Part shown: positions 34,823-48,425 of the stretch, in pieces
Numbering within the stretch: the first letter of the stretch is position 1
How the letters are laid out: each line of letters begins with the position of its first letter
Assembly: GCA_033060915.1 (NCBI GenBank)
Contig: CM065392.1
Coordinates: forward strand, 6,291,501 to 6,355,500
DNA length: 64,000 bases
DNA from: Euryodendron excelsum
Lineage: Eukaryota; Streptophyta; Magnoliopsida; Ericales; Pentaphylacaceae
Direction: 5' to 3'
Program-made: the position numbers and the translations under genes
The notes under the pieces: generated by a model
Told to the model about the DNA's origin: nothing
The model's database searches: none
What the model saw: the letters and a program-made list of their open reading frames with translations, nothing else

Positions 34823-36640
34823 CCAAATATGTTTTTGCTATTTATATATAGATAGATGCACTATACATGTACTTCCACTTTTGTAAGAAATTATGTATGT
34901 GAACAACGCGAAAGTGATAACCTGAAAATGTACCTTATTCGAATCAACTGCAATGGAAACTTGAGAATGGTTCACATACCAGCCTCTTAGATACTTATGG
35001 TGGATATTAGACTCAGTACAAACATAGCACAAGAGCTTTCTCATGTTCATAGTATGTTTATAGAGGAAAGATAGAATAACAATGTTATTGTAACATTGTT
35101 CAACAAGAATGAGCAGTAGATAACGTTGGGTGTCTTAGGGTTTATGTAAATACCCAAGAGGTATGTCCAAGGATCCCTAATCAATGGTCATGTCTTTTCT
35201 TCTAATAGATATGCATGTACCCATATTGATGTAACTACTGGATTAACCCACATGGATGCACGGTTTGGAACCATGACCCAACTCGATTTTTGACAATTTT
35301 GCATCGAAAATTGGCATAGGAAGTAACCTTGTAATAGTCCATATTCCTATTTGCATTCTGCATGCAAATTTCTAATGAAATAATTGCTTAAATGGATGTT
35401 TAGTAATGTATAATTGTTCTTTGGTGTTAGTTTTCTTCTATAGCTAAACAATATGCCTTTTATTCTTGTGATGTAAAATATCTATTGCGAGCTAGGGAAC
35501 TCCTCATACTTGGCAACTGTTGGAAACTTACCATGTTTCTCCACAAGACATTCAATAGTTTAATCAAATTGAGAAGGCAGTAAAGCTTACAACTTTTATG
35601 TACTAAGATTTATGCTTTTGATTTTCAATAATAAAAAAAAAATCAAAAGTGTAGCCTAAAAGTTTATTAAAAAAAATTTTAATTTTAATTAAAAAAATAA
35701 TAGAGACGAAAAAAACTAATTAAATAAATTAATTGAAACGAGCATGATATGATATGACAGATGCTTGCCTTCTCTGCCTATTAGGCCATTCCTACGGATT
35801 GGATTCGATTAAAAAAAGGAGCAGGAAAGGGGCTGTTTGGAAGCTATTTCCATTTGTTTGAGGCGAAATGTTGGCATGTATGCATTCTTCTATTTGTTTG
35901 GGCAAATTATAACTACTCGGTTTTCAGATAATTGTACTTTGCACTGAAAAAACCTGGCAACAAGAGATTCGTATGCGATGTAAAATATCTAAATTCAACA
36001 TCTAGAATCTTATCACTTCAAGGATAAACGAGTATTGGCATACTTTCTGTTCACACGGAAGTTTATAACATAGTAACCATTCAATCACTTATTTGTTTTA
36101 ACTTTTAGAAAATAATAAGAACAGTAAAAAAAATATAATATAACACGAGTATACAGCGTGTGTCGCTCTTTTTATCTATTTACAATAATAAAAAAATAAA
36201 TTTATAAATTAAAGTATGTATCTCTGACTTATTGAATTTTACAAAAAAAGAAAAGCAAACTTCACAAGAGTTGAGAGTAAATTTAGGGTCCATATGGTAG
36301 ACATTATTTCAAGTTTTTTTTATTTGACTTTTTAGTTAAAAAAAACTAATTTCTTTCTTTTTTGCCTTCATAGGTTAAAGGTAAGTAAAAAAAAATAATA
36401 ATAATAACACTTTTGCTTATAAATTAAAAAAATTAAATTAAAAAATCATACTAAACAGACCCTTAACGAAATTTGGACAGAAGAAAAGTTTCAAGAACAT
36501 TTAGAGATTTAGAAAATTTCAAATTATTTTTATAAAATTAAATATTTATGGGCTCTGTGTAATTGACAAGAGTTCTTTTAAGTACCATTTTAACTATTGC
36601 CAATATATTGTACAACTTTCTGAAATAACAATACTTGTCC
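34823..36640. other. Intergenic DNA upstream of exportin-2
   Basis: AT-rich, with no recognised coding sequence. It contains one MITE-like inverted repeat (36285-36463). The CAS promoter should lie at the right edge. Confidence 0.4.
36285..36463. mobile_element. Possible small MITE near the exportin-2 promoter
   Basis: The left end AGGGTCCATATGGTAGACATT and the reverse complement of the right end (AAGGGTCTGTTTAGTATGATT) agree over about 20 bases with several mismatches. It lies roughly 350 bp upstream of the likely 5'-UTR. The TSD is unclear. Confidence 0.4.
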
Positions 36641-36781
36641 AATGCTCTCGTTCCAGTAATAGCTCCTCTGGCAATAGGTCTTTCAAGCTTTAAAACTCGT
36701 CTTCAATCCCTCCTCTGCCATCGTTTGAACTCTCACTGTCTCTTGCTCTGCTAGGTTACGACTGTGCTCAATCACCGTCAG

Positions 36782-36962
36782 GTACTGTCATTTTCTCTCA
36801 AAACCTTTCACGGTTATATATATACATATATGTTTACTTATTTATATACACATATACAACTTCGGGTATATTTCTCATCACAACAAAATCCTAGATTTAG
36901 GTATAAGTAGTGTCTATACATTCAAACCTCACAAAAACCCTAGAATCAAATTTTCTGTGCAG
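36782..36962 (+). other. Predicted 5'-UTR (leader) intron of exportin-2
   Basis: The donor is CAG|GTACTG at 36781/36782. The acceptor is TTTTCTGTGCAG ending at 36962, three bases before the start codon. The 181-bp interior is T-rich. Leader introns are common in highly expressed plant genes. Confidence 0.7.
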
Positions 36963-36965
36963 ACA

Positions 36966-39902
36966 ATGGAATGGAATCCAGAAACCCTACAGTTCCTCTC
37001 TCAATGCTTTCTCCACACACTCTCTCCGTACCCGGAGCCCCGCCGTCGCGCTGAGGCCAGCCTCGCGGAGGCTGCTGACCGCCCCAACTACGGCCTTGCT
37101 GTCCTCCGCCTCGTCGCCGAGCCCACAGTGGACGAGCCGATCCGCCAGGCCGCCGCTGTCAACTTCAAGAACCACCTCCGTGCGCGCTGGGCGTTAGCGC
37201 CTCCTTCCGAGCCTAATGTCCCAACCCTAGACCTGATTCCCGACTCCGAGAAGGACCAAATCAAGGCCCTGATTGTGCCGCTCATGCTCTCCTCCGCTCC
37301 GCGGATCCAGTCCCAGCTCAGTGAGGCCCTGGCGGTGATCGGCAAGCATGATTTCCCAGAATTGTGGCCGGCTCTGCTGCCGGAGCTCAAATCGAGCCTA
37401 GAGAAAGCAGGTGAGGCCTCTGATTATGCTACTGTCAATGGAATCCTCAGTACTGTAAATTCAATATTTAAGAAATTCCGATATCAGTACAAAACAAACG
37501 ATTTGTTGCTGGATTTGAAGTACTGTCTTGATAATTTTGAGGAGCCATTGTTGAAAATTTTTAAGCGAACTGCGAGTTTGATTGATAATGTGGCAAGTTC
37601 GGGTGGGCAAGCTGCGACCCTGCGGCCTCTTATTGAGTCACAGAGGTTGTGTTGCAGAATATTTTATTCTATGAATTTTCAAGAATTGCCCGAGTATTTT
37701 GAGGATCATATGGGGGAATGGATGGGTGAGTTTCAAAAGTATCTTACTGTGAAGTACCCTACTCTTGAAGATGGTGGTGGTGGTGATGGGCTTGTGCTTG
37801 TTGATGAGCTGCGAGCTGCAGTTTGTGAGAACATAAGCCTTTACATGGAGAAGAATGAGGAAGAGTTTCAGGGGTACTTGGGTGGGTTTGTGGAAGCTGT
37901 ATGGAATCTTCTTGTGGCTGTATCTGCATCTTCTAGTCGTGACAGGTTAACAGTGACTGCAATCAAGTTCTTAACCACAGTCAGCACGAGCGTTCACCAC
38001 ACTTTGTTTGCCGGGGATGACATTTTACAGCAAATTTGTCAGAGTATTGTTATCCCGAATGTGATGTTGAGGGATGAGGACGAGGAGTTGTTTGACATGA
38101 ATTATGTTGAGTTTATTAGAAGGGACATGGAAGGGAGTGATCTGGATACAAGGAGGAGGATTGCTTGTGAGCTTCTAAAGGGAATTGCAACAAATTACAA
38201 AGAAAAGGTGACTCAAAAGGTTTCCAGTCAGATACAGAGTAGTTTGGCTTCGTTTGCCGAAAATCCAGTTGCAAATTGGAAACATAAGGACTGTGCCATT
38301 TATTTGGTTGTCTCCCTTGCAACAAAAAAGGCAGGTGGTACCTCAGTCTCCACTGATCTGGTAGATGTTGAGAGCTTTTTCAGATCGGTTATTGTGCCAG
38401 AGTTGCAAAATCAAGATGTAAACGGGTTTCCAATGCTGAAGGCTGGGGCTCTGAAATTCTTCACTATGTTTAGGAATCAGATTTCAAAACCCATTGCAAT
38501 GGCACTGATTCCTGATGTAGTTCGCTTCCTTGGTTCAGAGTCAAATGTGGTTCATTCTTATGCTGCAAGTTGCATTGAGAAACTCTTGTTGGTCAAGGAT
38601 GATGGGGGAAGAGCAAGATATATGTCATCAGACATCAGCCCTTTTTTGCTTGTATTGATGACCAACCTTTTCAGTGCCTTAGGGAAGCCGGAGTCTGAGG
38701 AGAATCCATATGTCATGAAGTGTATTATGAGGGTTCTTGGAGTGGCAGATATTTCTCGAGAGGTTGCTTCACCTTGTATCAGCGGGTTGACTTCTGTGCT
38801 CAACAAAGTCTGTGAGAACCCAAAAAATCCTATCTTTAATCACTATCTCTTTGAGGCAGTGGCTGTTCTTGTCAGGCGGTCTTGTGAGAAGGACCCTTCT
38901 CTTATTTCTGCCTTTGAAGCAAGCCTATTTCCCAGCCTCCAGTTGATCTTGGCCAGAGATGTAACTGAATTCTTCCCTTATGCATTCCAGCTACTGGCCC
39001 AGCTTGTTGAGTTGAATAGACCCCCAATCCCACAACATTACATGCAAATTTTTGAGATTCTCCTAATACCTGATTCATGGAAAAGATCTGGAAATGTTCC
39101 AGCACTTGTTCGCTTGCTTCAAGCCTTCCTTCAGAATGCTCCACATGAGCTTAACCAGGAGGGGAGGTTGACCCAGGTGCTGGGAATATTCAACAAGCTT
39201 GTTTCATCTCCTAGCACAGATGAACAGGGGTTTTATGTGCTGAACACAGTTATTGAGAACCTTGGGTATGATGTAACTGGACCCTACATGGGTCACATCT
39301 GGGCTTCCCTATTTACGCGACTCCAAAATAACAGAACAGTGAAGTTTGTGAAGTCTTTTCTGATATTCATGTCTCTTTTTCTAGTCAAACATGGTTCCCA
39401 GAATCTTGTTGATTCAATGAACGCTGTTCAGCCCAATATATTTCTTGTGATCTTGGAGCAATTTTGCATACCTAATCTCAAGCTGATCACAGGTTCCATT
39501 GAGCTTAAGTTGACATCAGTTGCTTCAACCAGACTTATCTGTGAGTCTCCAGCACTGTTGGATCCTGCAACTAGTAGGCTTTGGGGGAAAATGCTGGACA
39601 GCATTGTTACCCTTCTTTCCCGGCCAGAGCAGGATAGAGTTGAAGAGGAAACAGATGTTCCAGATTTTGGGGACAATGTGGGTTATGGTGCTACTTTTGT
39701 ACATCTACACAATGCTGGGAAGAAAGAGGAGGATCCTTTGAGGGATATTAGGGACCCCAAGCAATTTTTGGTAGCTTCATTGGCAAATCTTTCTGCTCTT
39801 TCCCCTGGTAGGTACCCCCAAGTTATCAGTGAAAATCTTGATCCAGCAAATCAAGCAGCCTTGCTTCAGCTTTGCAGATCCTATAATCTCTCAGTAGTTT
39901 GA
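36966..39902 (+). CDS. CAS: Exportin-2 (CAS/CSE1), importin-alpha re-export receptor
   Basis: 978 codons with no intron in the coding region. The start is the ATG at 36966 ([11 protein letters not shown]). The upstream in-frame codons belong to the splice acceptor. The protein is an importin-beta family HEAT-repeat karyopherin that, with RanGTP, carries importin-alpha from nucleus to cytosol. An importin-beta N-terminal domain lies at about residues 25-95 ([10 protein letters not shown], then [17 protein letters not shown]), the Cse1 central domain at about 155-525 ([31 protein letters not shown]) and the CAS/CSE1 C-terminal domain from about 526 to 965 ([32 protein letters not shown]). Length fits the plant orthologues (about 970 residues). 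The frame is fully open, so the gene looks functional. The first 430 bp are clearly more GC-rich than the rest. Naming rests on recognition of the sequence. Confidence 0.96.
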   Translation: MEWNPETLQFLSQCFLHTLSPYPEPRRRAEASLAEAADRPNYGLAVLRLVAEPTVDEPIRQAAAVNFKNHLRARWALAPPSEPNVPTLDLIPDSEKDQIKALIVPLMLSSAPRIQSQLSEALAVIGKHDFPELWPALLPELKSSLEKAGEASDYATVNGILSTVNSIFKKFRYQYKTNDLLLDLKYCLDNFEEPLLKIFKRTASLIDNVASSGGQAATLRPLIESQRLCCRIFYSMNFQELPEYFEDHMGEWMGEFQKYLTVKYPTLEDGGGGDGLVLVDELRAAVCENISLYMEKNEEEFQGYLGGFVEAVWNLLVAVSASSSRDRLTVTAIKFLTTVSTSVHHTLFAGDDILQQICQSIVIPNVMLRDEDEELFDMNYVEFIRRDMEGSDLDTRRRIACELLKGIATNYKEKVTQKVSSQIQSSLASFAENPVANWKHKDCAIYLVVSLATKKAGGTSVSTDLVDVESFFRSVIVPELQNQDVNGFPMLKAGALKFFTMFRNQISKPIAMALIPDVVRFLGSESNVVHSYAASCIEKLLLVKDDGGRARYMSSDISPFLLVLMTNLFSALGKPESEENPYVMKCIMRVLGVADISREVASPCISGLTSVLNKVCENPKNPIFNHYLFEAVAVLVRRSCEKDPSLISAFEASLFPSLQLILARDVTEFFPYAFQLLAQLVELNRPPIPQHYMQIFEILLIPDSWKRSGNVPALVRLLQAFLQNAPHELNQEGRLTQVLGIFNKLVSSPSTDEQGFYVLNTVIENLGYDVTGPYMGHIWASLFTRLQNNRTVKFVKSFLIFMSLFLVKHGSQNLVDSMNAVQPNIFLVILEQFCIPNLKLITGSIELKLTSVASTRLICESPALLDPATSRLWGKMLDSIVTLLSRPEQDRVEEETDVPDFGDNVGYGATFVHLHNAGKKEEDPLRDIRDPKQFLVASLANLSALSPGRYPQVISENLDPANQAALLQLCRSYNLSVV

Positions 39903-42900
39903 AAATAAGCTATCTGAAGGTATGTTTTTCCTTCTTTGCTTCATAATGGAGTAATCTTTGCACACTATTCTTAATATGCAATGCTTATTTATCAACTTCC
40001 AAATCTCCATGGGTGGAACCAGGATTTTTTTTTCGAGGGGTGCCAAAATTTGAAGCACAAATATACCTATTGATATAACTATTGTATTTTAAGTTTAAAT
40101 TCAAGCATATGCAAGATTAAATTTTTTTGTGAAAAATAAAAGCAATAGTTTCAATTTTGCTAAAGAAAAACACGAAAAAAAATTAATTGTTTACTAGTAC
40201 ATTTCAACTCAATCATTTGTTAAAGTGAACTCAACATTCTTTCAAAATTGAAAGTCATGTATGATTGATTTTATGCTATACTGCACAGCAATGTGTTTTT
40301 CAATGTAGGAAATCAAACAATCCGTAAGAAAACATCTTTCATTTTTTCCAAAATTTAGTATTTTACAATATTCGTGACTGGAAAAAATCAGTAAAAACTT
40401 AAAGCGTAATCACAGGCACAAGCACAATCACTATAAAAACGCACTAATTGTTGATTCTATTAGGCTAGGATGTACAAAAAAAGAGAAGAAAAGATGGTAG
40501 GATCCATAATCCGCTATACAAAACATTTTTGCAAACAGAAAATATATACAGAATTTTCGATAGAATAATTTAGTTGGATTGTGGCATTTCACTTGAAAAC
40601 AAAGTGCCCAATGGCTCTTTACTACAAAAATTCCACTGTCACATCGTTTTGGTTGGGTTTTCTGTGTAATTTTTTTTTTTTTGAAGAATAACATTTTGTC
40701 TTTATTGAATTAGGGTATTAAGAATAGCATTTTGTTAGATTATTAGATATATATACTGTGTCTGGGAGGGTTATCTGAAAGATGCAGCTAGTTGCGCCCC
40801 TGCAAATAACCATTTACTGACCAAAATAAATAAATAGTCTACAGACTCAGGTGGCAATTACCTTGTGGAAATTTGCTGAAGTCCAAGGTTGGATATTTAG
40901 AGAAAGGGCATTTTGATGAATTGGTTGGCGAGTGTAAGATGCTTTCTAATGTATCTACAGATTTTAGGATGCATGAATTGTCAATTCCCCTTGGTTTAAC
41001 TTCTTAACAACACATTATTGTTATTAGACATCTTTTGGAGACAAATTTTCTGTATTGGTTGTTACCTCTAGGCCTTTAGCTGTTTTTCTTCTATTCTCTA
41101 ACCTTCAGCTTTCAATGAAGATCTTGGGTGATATTGTTTTGATGTAGTTATGAGGCTTATGATCTATGTTGCATCTGAACCTTGAGTACTAGTTTTTTGT
41201 TGAAAGGGATAGCAAGAAGTTTAGGAGCAATTGACTTTGTAATGTGACTATTCGACAACAAAATAAAGCATGCATGGCATCAAAAGACCCCTGAAATTGT
41301 GCCAATATCCTTTTTTCCCCTTTTCTTTGTTCTTGCCTTTCCTTGAGTTTCTTATGAACTGCATCAGTTGTGTGATTGCCATCAACAATAAAATAAAAAA
41401 AAAATCTATTTTCTATTTTATATTATGTACTATAACCGAAAGGCCTCTCATACTGTAGCAGCTTTTTGAATGACACTTTCAAAGTAGGTCATAATGAGGT
41501 CATGTGGAGTGATAAGAGGGAAAGAAATTGGAGTGAGAAGAAAGTGGCAGAGAGAAAGTATAGGGAGGTGTGGGACCACATTTATCGACCCACTAGAAGT
41601 TAAGAGGAAGAGGGGAGAGATATACAAGAAGAGAGGAAGAGAAAAGCTGGGTCCTGTGGGTGAAAAAGTAGCTGGTTTGTATCAGTGGGAAGGTGTAAAA
41701 TAGAGAAAAAGAGAGAAAATATGTAGGAATTAATAAAAATTCAACACTTGGAATCAGCCTCTTCTCTTGATTAAATAATTTTTTTTTTCATAAAAATGTC
41801 TACAATTGAAATCATTTTATTCAAAATTAATTTTTCGAAAAAATAATCTATGATAAATTTTGCTAATAGTCCTTGTATCGCTCCGGCTTACTGTTTGTAT
41901 AAAAATAAAAGTGGAAACCAAACTTTTCAAAGCTGGGAAAACATATTTAATTGAAGTACTGTGAGTATACAAAAAATGTGGAAGCCAATCTTCTCAAAGT
42001 TTGGAAAACATATCTAATTGAAGTAAGAACATCTACCTTGCACATGTAATGTGAGCATAGTAAATTCCGAAATTAGTTAGAGATACTAGTGAGAGCAAGT
42101 GGCTTGTCCCCGTGGTTGGGAACCTGAGAGGCCCAACTCATGGTGAGGTTTGAAACCCAGCCCCCTCCCCTAATAAGACAAAAATATTACCTATTAAGAA
42201 GAAAAAAGGGATATTGCTGACAAAGCCTGTAAAAGTGTTTAGTGGCTGGAGCTTGTGATTGGAAATATGTTACTCTTAGGTAAATGGTTAAAAGAAACAA
42301 GAAAAGTAACTTGTTTGGAGCTTCTATTTGCAAAAGTCATTAACTGGATATTTGATGTAGGAAAAAGTATTTGTAAACACTCTCCTGCAACTTCTGACTC
42401 CGAACAGCGTTAGGGAACTTGTCATAGTGCAGGCTCAATTGGCTTTTTGGGTGAGTTTAGGTCTAGATAAGCTCGTAATATTAGGGCTCTAAATGGCACA
42501 AGAAAGGCTTTTGTAGTTCGTAGATAAAATATAAACTGTAATTTGTAAGGTCTCATAAATGTTTGGTTGTTTTATTTCAAATTTGTGGTAGTTAGAATCT
42601 CTGGACATGAGCTCTTTTATATTTAGGAGTCCTTGGTGTTAATGAAAAGGGTAAAGGGTATTAACTTTTTTTTTCCTTTTAGAGAATCCTTCTTTGAAAG
42701 TTTGCCCCCAAATGCTATGGGATGCAAACTGAAAAGCAGGATGATATCGTATGCATTTGGTGTCCTAGGGTGAAATGTTGAAGCGATTTGCATAATTGTT
42801 TAATTCATATTCCAAAAATGCACATCTTTTATAGCCATTATTCAGTCAAGCATACATGTTTTGCAATTCAATCACAAGAAGTTTGAGATGTTTGATAACT

Positions 42901-45200
42901 GCCCTCTGCAAAAGGGAGAAAGCATGAACGACAAGACGAGATGAGATGCATGTGTGGACTTAGTCGTTATGGAGCGGGCTTGCTTTTCCTTATTTCTTCA
43001 GCTTTCCTTTCCTGGGTTAATGGGAGAAATTGCTTTGACCGTATGCAGTTCAAGTGGTGGTTTGCATTTTTGGGATGAAATAAACAAGAGAAACCTCCAG
43101 TTATACCTGCTCAGTCAACCAGCAATGTTGCAGGAATATATTTAAAGTTCCATTACCGGCTTTTGTGTGCTAGAATTTCAAGGCGATCATTTGCCTGATA
43201 CTCTGAGTGACATTCAGCTTCATTGGAAGTCTAGCCTAGCTTGCTGAGCTTTTACTTTCCATACCTCTTTTCTCTGGGACTTTTACGCCCCGTCCTGCTT
43301 GCTTTTTTTGCTTCAGCTTATTTTTAGGCTAAACATTGAGGGGACCTCTTTGGGCTACTTTGGTAGGTTCAGTATTTAGTTTTATGCAGGGAGCATACTA
43401 GTTTGTGTTCTGTTTTTTCATGTGTTTTTGTGGGGAAAACATTGGTAGCATTCTGATGGTCCTCTCTATTTGCCAAATCAGTGCCAGTGGTTACATATTG
43501 GGTTCTGTTCTAGTTGAAACTTCTCTTTTAGTGTGATCTGAGTCAATCATTAACTCATTTCATTTGTAGTGCCACTATTGCAATTGGATAATTACAGCCC
43601 TTCGTTCTCATAGTTGTTGTCCATGCGCTTGCACTCGTGTATTTTTTTTTTTTTCCCTTTTTCTGGTGCATGTTTTTCATCCAATGTTTTCTTGTAATCT
43701 TCTTTACCTTGATATGCTGAGATCTTTATGTTGTAATATCTCACTTGATATGAGTTTTAGTCTTCATGAGGAAACTAAGTTACAAGCAACAGGAGGAAGT
43801 CATTATTATTATTGTTGTGCTGTTTTCAGTTTCAGATCTGGTCTTTACATGCCATTCTTCTGGACTAAAATTGGGTAGTAGCTCTAGTGTTTCACTATGC
43901 CATTATGCTTGTAAGCTTTCCTTTGTCTGTTGGACTCTTTAATGAGCCCTGGGGAACTGCAAAATTTGTATTGTGTTAAATCATGAAATTTTTTGACTGT
44001 TTGGTGTGATATGAATAATCTACTAAACATGTTTTACTGTTGGCGCATTATGGTTACCCATGCTGAAGAAAAAATGCTTTTATGAGATTTTATCTTTGTG
44101 TCTGATGAATACACTTGGATATTTTTGTGGAAGGTGCATTTTCATAGCAGTAGTAGCTTGACCCTATTGAAATCTGTTACCTGAAGAAATGAATTCTAGC
44201 CATGGTTATGCAATAGTAATTACACTGGATTTTGTATAGACTGAGTTTGAGACGTTTTTCTTGGGGCTATCCCCGGATTTATCTCAGCAGGACAGAGGAA
44301 CTGCATGTTCCTAGAGGTCAGTGGTTGCTCTAAGAGGCCTAGACACCTTATTAGTGCCATAAATAAATAAGTAGGATGGTCGATTGGATGAATTATTGGG
44401 TTTCCTAGTTACCTATTCTATATTTGTGGTTACATGTGATACCTATTTTTGCTTATCAAAAAAAAAGGTGACACCTATTTTACATTGTTGCAGATTTTGG
44501 GCGAGCTTAAGAATGAGGTTTCATTTGTCCAAACTGCAAACAACGGCGGATTCTTGATATTGTCATCAACATCAAGTAATAGCACAACCATGTTATTGAG
44601 TTTTTTTTGGGTGGTCACAGTTTTGCGGAGTCTTGTCTAGCATGCGTTTGTGAGAAGTTGGCATCTACTACATCAAAGTTGGTTCAGATGCTTTTGGTCC
44701 CAGTAAATCCCTGGGTCATGCCAATATGATCGGTGGAAATTCCACATTGTAGTAAAGAGCTATGGCCTGGTTCTGTATGGATTTGCAAGCAAATTAGCGT
44801 ATTGTAGTTGTTTCTGTTGTGGCTTGAACTTTTCATGCTCCCTTTTGATTCTCCTAGTTTTCGATACTCCTGTACTATTTGGATCGTTTGAGCTTTTCAG
44901 AGAACCAAGGAAGAAAGAAGACTACATCTTTTTGAGGGAATCAAAATGAATTGTTGTGAAGGTTTTTATTCGATGAATCCTTTTGTTCTTGTTGGTTTTC
45001 CATCCGAATTCGCTTGTATTGCTTGTGTTTATGCTTAGCTTGTTATTGTTAGATATTGAGCATGCTGTTCAAATGAAAGAAAGCGCTCACCCTGGATTTA
45101 AGAAATCCAATTTTTCAGTACTTTTTTCTCACTCCAACACAATGCTACCCACATTAATATTATGTGGGGTTTATTCATTTGTGCATAGAAAGTGATGAAA
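39903..45200 (+). other. Downstream of exportin-2: possible 3'-UTR with a 4.6-kb intron; no other gene seen
   Basis: A strong donor (GAAG|GTATGT, intron from 39920) lies 17 bases after the stop codon. A good acceptor (TTTTACATTGTTGCAG, ending 44493) is followed by about 700 bp of mixed-composition, transcript-like sequence. If used, these would form a 3'-UTR intron of 4574 bp. Short open frames in this stretch have no recognisable homology. A GA-rich stretch lies at 41500-41720. Confidence 0.35.
42095..42200 (+). mobile_element. Possible SINE (tRNA-like A and B boxes)
   Basis: CAAGTGGCTTGTCCCCGTGG resembles a tRNA-type A box, and GGTTTGAAACCC about 50 bases later resembles a B box (GGTTCGAANCC). 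The segment ends in an A-rich stretch. No TSD was established. Confidence 0.3.
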
Positions 45201-45480
45201 AGGGATTAAGAAATGAAATTATATAAAGTTTTTTTTTAAATTAAATATTCTTAACTAAAATATATAAATTGGTGGATTACCTTGCTTGAACGCAAAACAC
45301 TGACATATTGACTTTGAGCTCTTCTATTGCTCAGGAAAATCTTTACTCCCACTCACTCCCCCGACATTCCACCCCCTTGATTTAACCATTAAAAATTTTT
45401 AGTTTTTCTATTTTGCTTATAATCTTATCCTTTTATTTTAATATTGTTATCTACTTTAATTTTTTTGATAATTTTTTTTT

Positions 45481-45665
45481 CTTTTACTCCCACCTTTCAG
45501 TTTTTAATTATTTGATCTAAATTTTTTAATTTTTTTTTACTCTCACCTCCCAATTTATATAAATAAAATTTTTATGATCAAATTTTATAATTTTTTTTAC
45601 TCCCACCTTCCAGTTTTTTATTAAAAAAAATTTAATCAAAAATTTTTAATTTCTTTTTACTCTCA
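45481..45665. repeat. 60-bp tandem repeat (three copies)
   Basis: Units ending in TTTTTTTAC and starting TCYCACCTYCCARTTT repeat with an exact 60-bp period at 45481, 45541 and 45601. They are pyrimidine-rich on the plus strand. Confidence 0.65.
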
Positions 45666-46275
45666 CTTTTTTTTTTGTTCTTTTCCTATTTTTAAAAAAA
45701 AAATCAAATTAATGAAAACAAGATAAAAATAAAACAACAAATAATAAGTAATAAATGTTTGTCTAATCAGTAGTAAATTTAGGTGTATAGAAAGAGGTAT
45801 ATCCGAACAGAAAATTTTTTATCTCATATTTCTTGACAATCTCACTTACTGATGTGACCTTTATTTTTTTGTTCTTTTTCTATTTTTTAAAAAAATCAAA
45901 TTAATCAAAACAAAATAAAAATAAAACAACAAATGAAAAATAACAAATTCTTGCTTGATCTGTGATAAATTCAAGTCTATAGAGGGAGGCATATCAGAAT
46001 AGAAAATCTTATCCAATCAGAAAATCTCTGATCTCATATCCTTGACAATCCCACTCACTGATGTGACCCTTTTTTTTTGTTCTTTTTCTTTTTTTTTTAA
46101 AAAAATCAATTAATCAAAAAAATAAAAATAAAACGACAAATAAAAAATAACAAATGCTGCTGATCAGTGGTAAATTTTGGTATATAAAGGGAGACATATC
46201 TGAACAGAAAATTTTATTCGAGCAAAAAACCTTTGATCTCATATTCCTTGACAATTTCACTTACTAATGTGACCT
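45650..46275. repeat. About 207-bp tandem repeat (three copies)
   Basis: The block CTTGACAATCYCACTYACTGATGTGACC ends each unit. Its GATGTGACC part falls at 45851, 46060 and 46266 (offsets 209 and 206). Each unit starts with a T-run, GTTCTTTTTC and an A-rich stretch. The copies have diverged moderately. Confidence 0.65.
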
Positions 46276-46596
46276 CTTTTTATTTTTTATTTTTTAAAAA
46301 TTAAATTAATTAAAAAAAACAAATAAAGGATAAACTATTAATATATATTTAACCCATGAAGAAAACACTTTAGAGTACACTGTTGCTTCACCACCAATAA
46401 AACACTTTAGGGCAAAATCAGACAAAATTTTAAGCCCTCCGTCCCATCACCTCACCTCCCGTGTCACGGGGTGGGAGTAATACCTCTCATTGCTCACCAG
46501 TCGGAAGATAGAATTTGAATTTTTGGAGCTTGAACCCAATTTGATGTACGTGGGTTTCACCAAATAACTCGTTAACCTAGCTGCAAATTTTATCAA

Positions 46597-47110
46597 TACA
46601 AGTTCATAAGCCCTGATGGGTTACACTTCTATTTTTGTTTTTCTTTTTCGTTTTTGGTGTTCTTAAAAAAAAAAAAAGAACATTTTTCTTATTTGCATTA
46701 TCAGAAATAAATAAATAAAAATGAAATCATTGAAAGAACAATGTTTTCACTTTTAGGTTTTGAAAACTAAGAAAACACATTTATTTTTTGTCCCTAAAAC
46801 TGAAGTATTTTAAAAACAAGTTTCAGAACTAGTTTATTAAATGCGATTTTGATAATATATTGGTGGAAACATGGTATGGATTTGTTTCTTTTGCTGGGCC
46901 TGGCTTTAAGTTTAAGGTAGTGCCCCTATCGGCCGACCCACCTTATACATCTACCAATTATCAGATAATAAAATAATATACATGCTTACCATCGAGTGGT
47001 TGGTATAAGTTCACAAGCCCTGATGGGTTACACTTCTATTCTCGTTTGTCATTTTTCATTTTTTCTGTTCTTCAAAAAAAAAGGAACATTTTCCTTATAT
47101 GTGTTATCAG

Positions 47111-47141
<31 letters not shown>

Positions 47142-48425
47142 GAATTCATTAAAAGCACAATGTTTTAATTTTTAGGTTTTGAAAACTAAGAAAACACATT
47201 TATTTTTTGTTCCTAAAACTAAAGTGCTTTGAAAACAAGTTTCAAAATTAGTTCAGAAAACGCGAATTGAAACATAACCAAACTAGTTAAGTAGAATACT
47301 ATATTATGGAAAACATGGTATGGTTTTGTTTCTTTTGTTGGGCCCGGCTTTGAGTTTAAGGTAATGCCCCTACTGGCCCGACCCACTTCATATATCTACC
47401 AATTATTAGAAAATAAAATAATGGACATGTTTACTATCGAGTAGTTGGTACAAGTTCATAAGCCCTGCTGGGTTACACTTCTATTGTTGTTTTTCGTTTT
47501 TCATCTTTTGTGCTCTTAGAAAGAAAAAACAAAGGAACTTTTTTTTATTTGTGTTATCAGAAATAAATAAATAAATAAAAAATGAATTCATTAAAAGCGC
47601 AATGTTTTCATTTTTAGGTTTTGAAAACTAAGAAAACATGTTTATTTTTTGTTCTTAAAACTGAAGTGTTTTGAAAACAAGTTTTAGAATTAGTTTATTA
47701 AATGTGATTTTGATAAATATTGACAAGTTTCAAAAAATAAAAACAAAAAATACGAACTGAAACATAACCAAATAAGTTAAGTAGAATACTATATTCAGGG
47801 AAACATGGTATCGTTTTGTTTCTTTTGTTGGGCGCGGCTTTAAGTTTAAGGTAGTGCCCCTATTGGCCCAACCCACTTTATACATCTACCAATTATCAGA
47901 TAATAAAATAATGGACATTTTTACTATAAAGTGGTTTGTACAAGTTCATAAACCCTGATGGGTTACACTTTTATTTTTGTTTTTCGTTTTTCATTTTTTG
48001 TGTTCTTAGGATAAAAAAAGGGGGGGAACATTTTCCTTATTTGTGTTATCAGAAATAAATAAATATAAAATGAATTCATTAAAAGCACAAATGTTTTTAT
48101 TTTTAGGTTTTGAAAACTAAGAAAACATGTTTATTTTTTGTTCCTAAAATCGAAGCGTTTTGAAAACAAGTTTCAAAATTAGTTTATTAAATGCAATTTT
48201 GATAAATATTGACATGTTTTAAAAATCTAAAAACAGAAAACGCGAACTGAATTATAACCAAATGAACTAAGTGAAATACTATATTCGTGGAAACATGGTA
48301 TTGTTTTGTTTCTTTTGTTGGGCCCGACTTTACGTTTAAGGTAGTGGCCCTACTGGTCTGACCCACTTTATACATCTACCAATTATCAGATAATAAAATA
48401 ATAGAGATGTTTATTATGGGGTGAT
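46597..48425. repeat. Tandem array of 407-490 bp units (four copies)
   Basis: TAYAAGTTCAYAAGCCCTG starts each unit at 46597, 47004, 47449 and 47939. Each unit carries TTACACTTYTATT, an (AAAT)n stretch whose length varies, TTTTGAAAACTAAGAAAAC, a GTAGTGCCCCTA...GACCCAC block and TACATCTACCAATTAT. Length differences come partly from the (AAAT)n and from an ~80-bp segment present only in the later units. I do not recognise the unit. Confidence 0.78.

Noticed and set aside
36987..37390. Long minus-strand open frames inside exportin-2
   Set aside because: They are shadows of the GC-rich 5' end of the real gene, with no recognisable protein.
40015..40060. Start of a transposon (GGTGGAACCAGGATT then GAGGGGTGCC)
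   Set aside because: The motif is familiar from plant repeats, but I could not find a second end or TSD.
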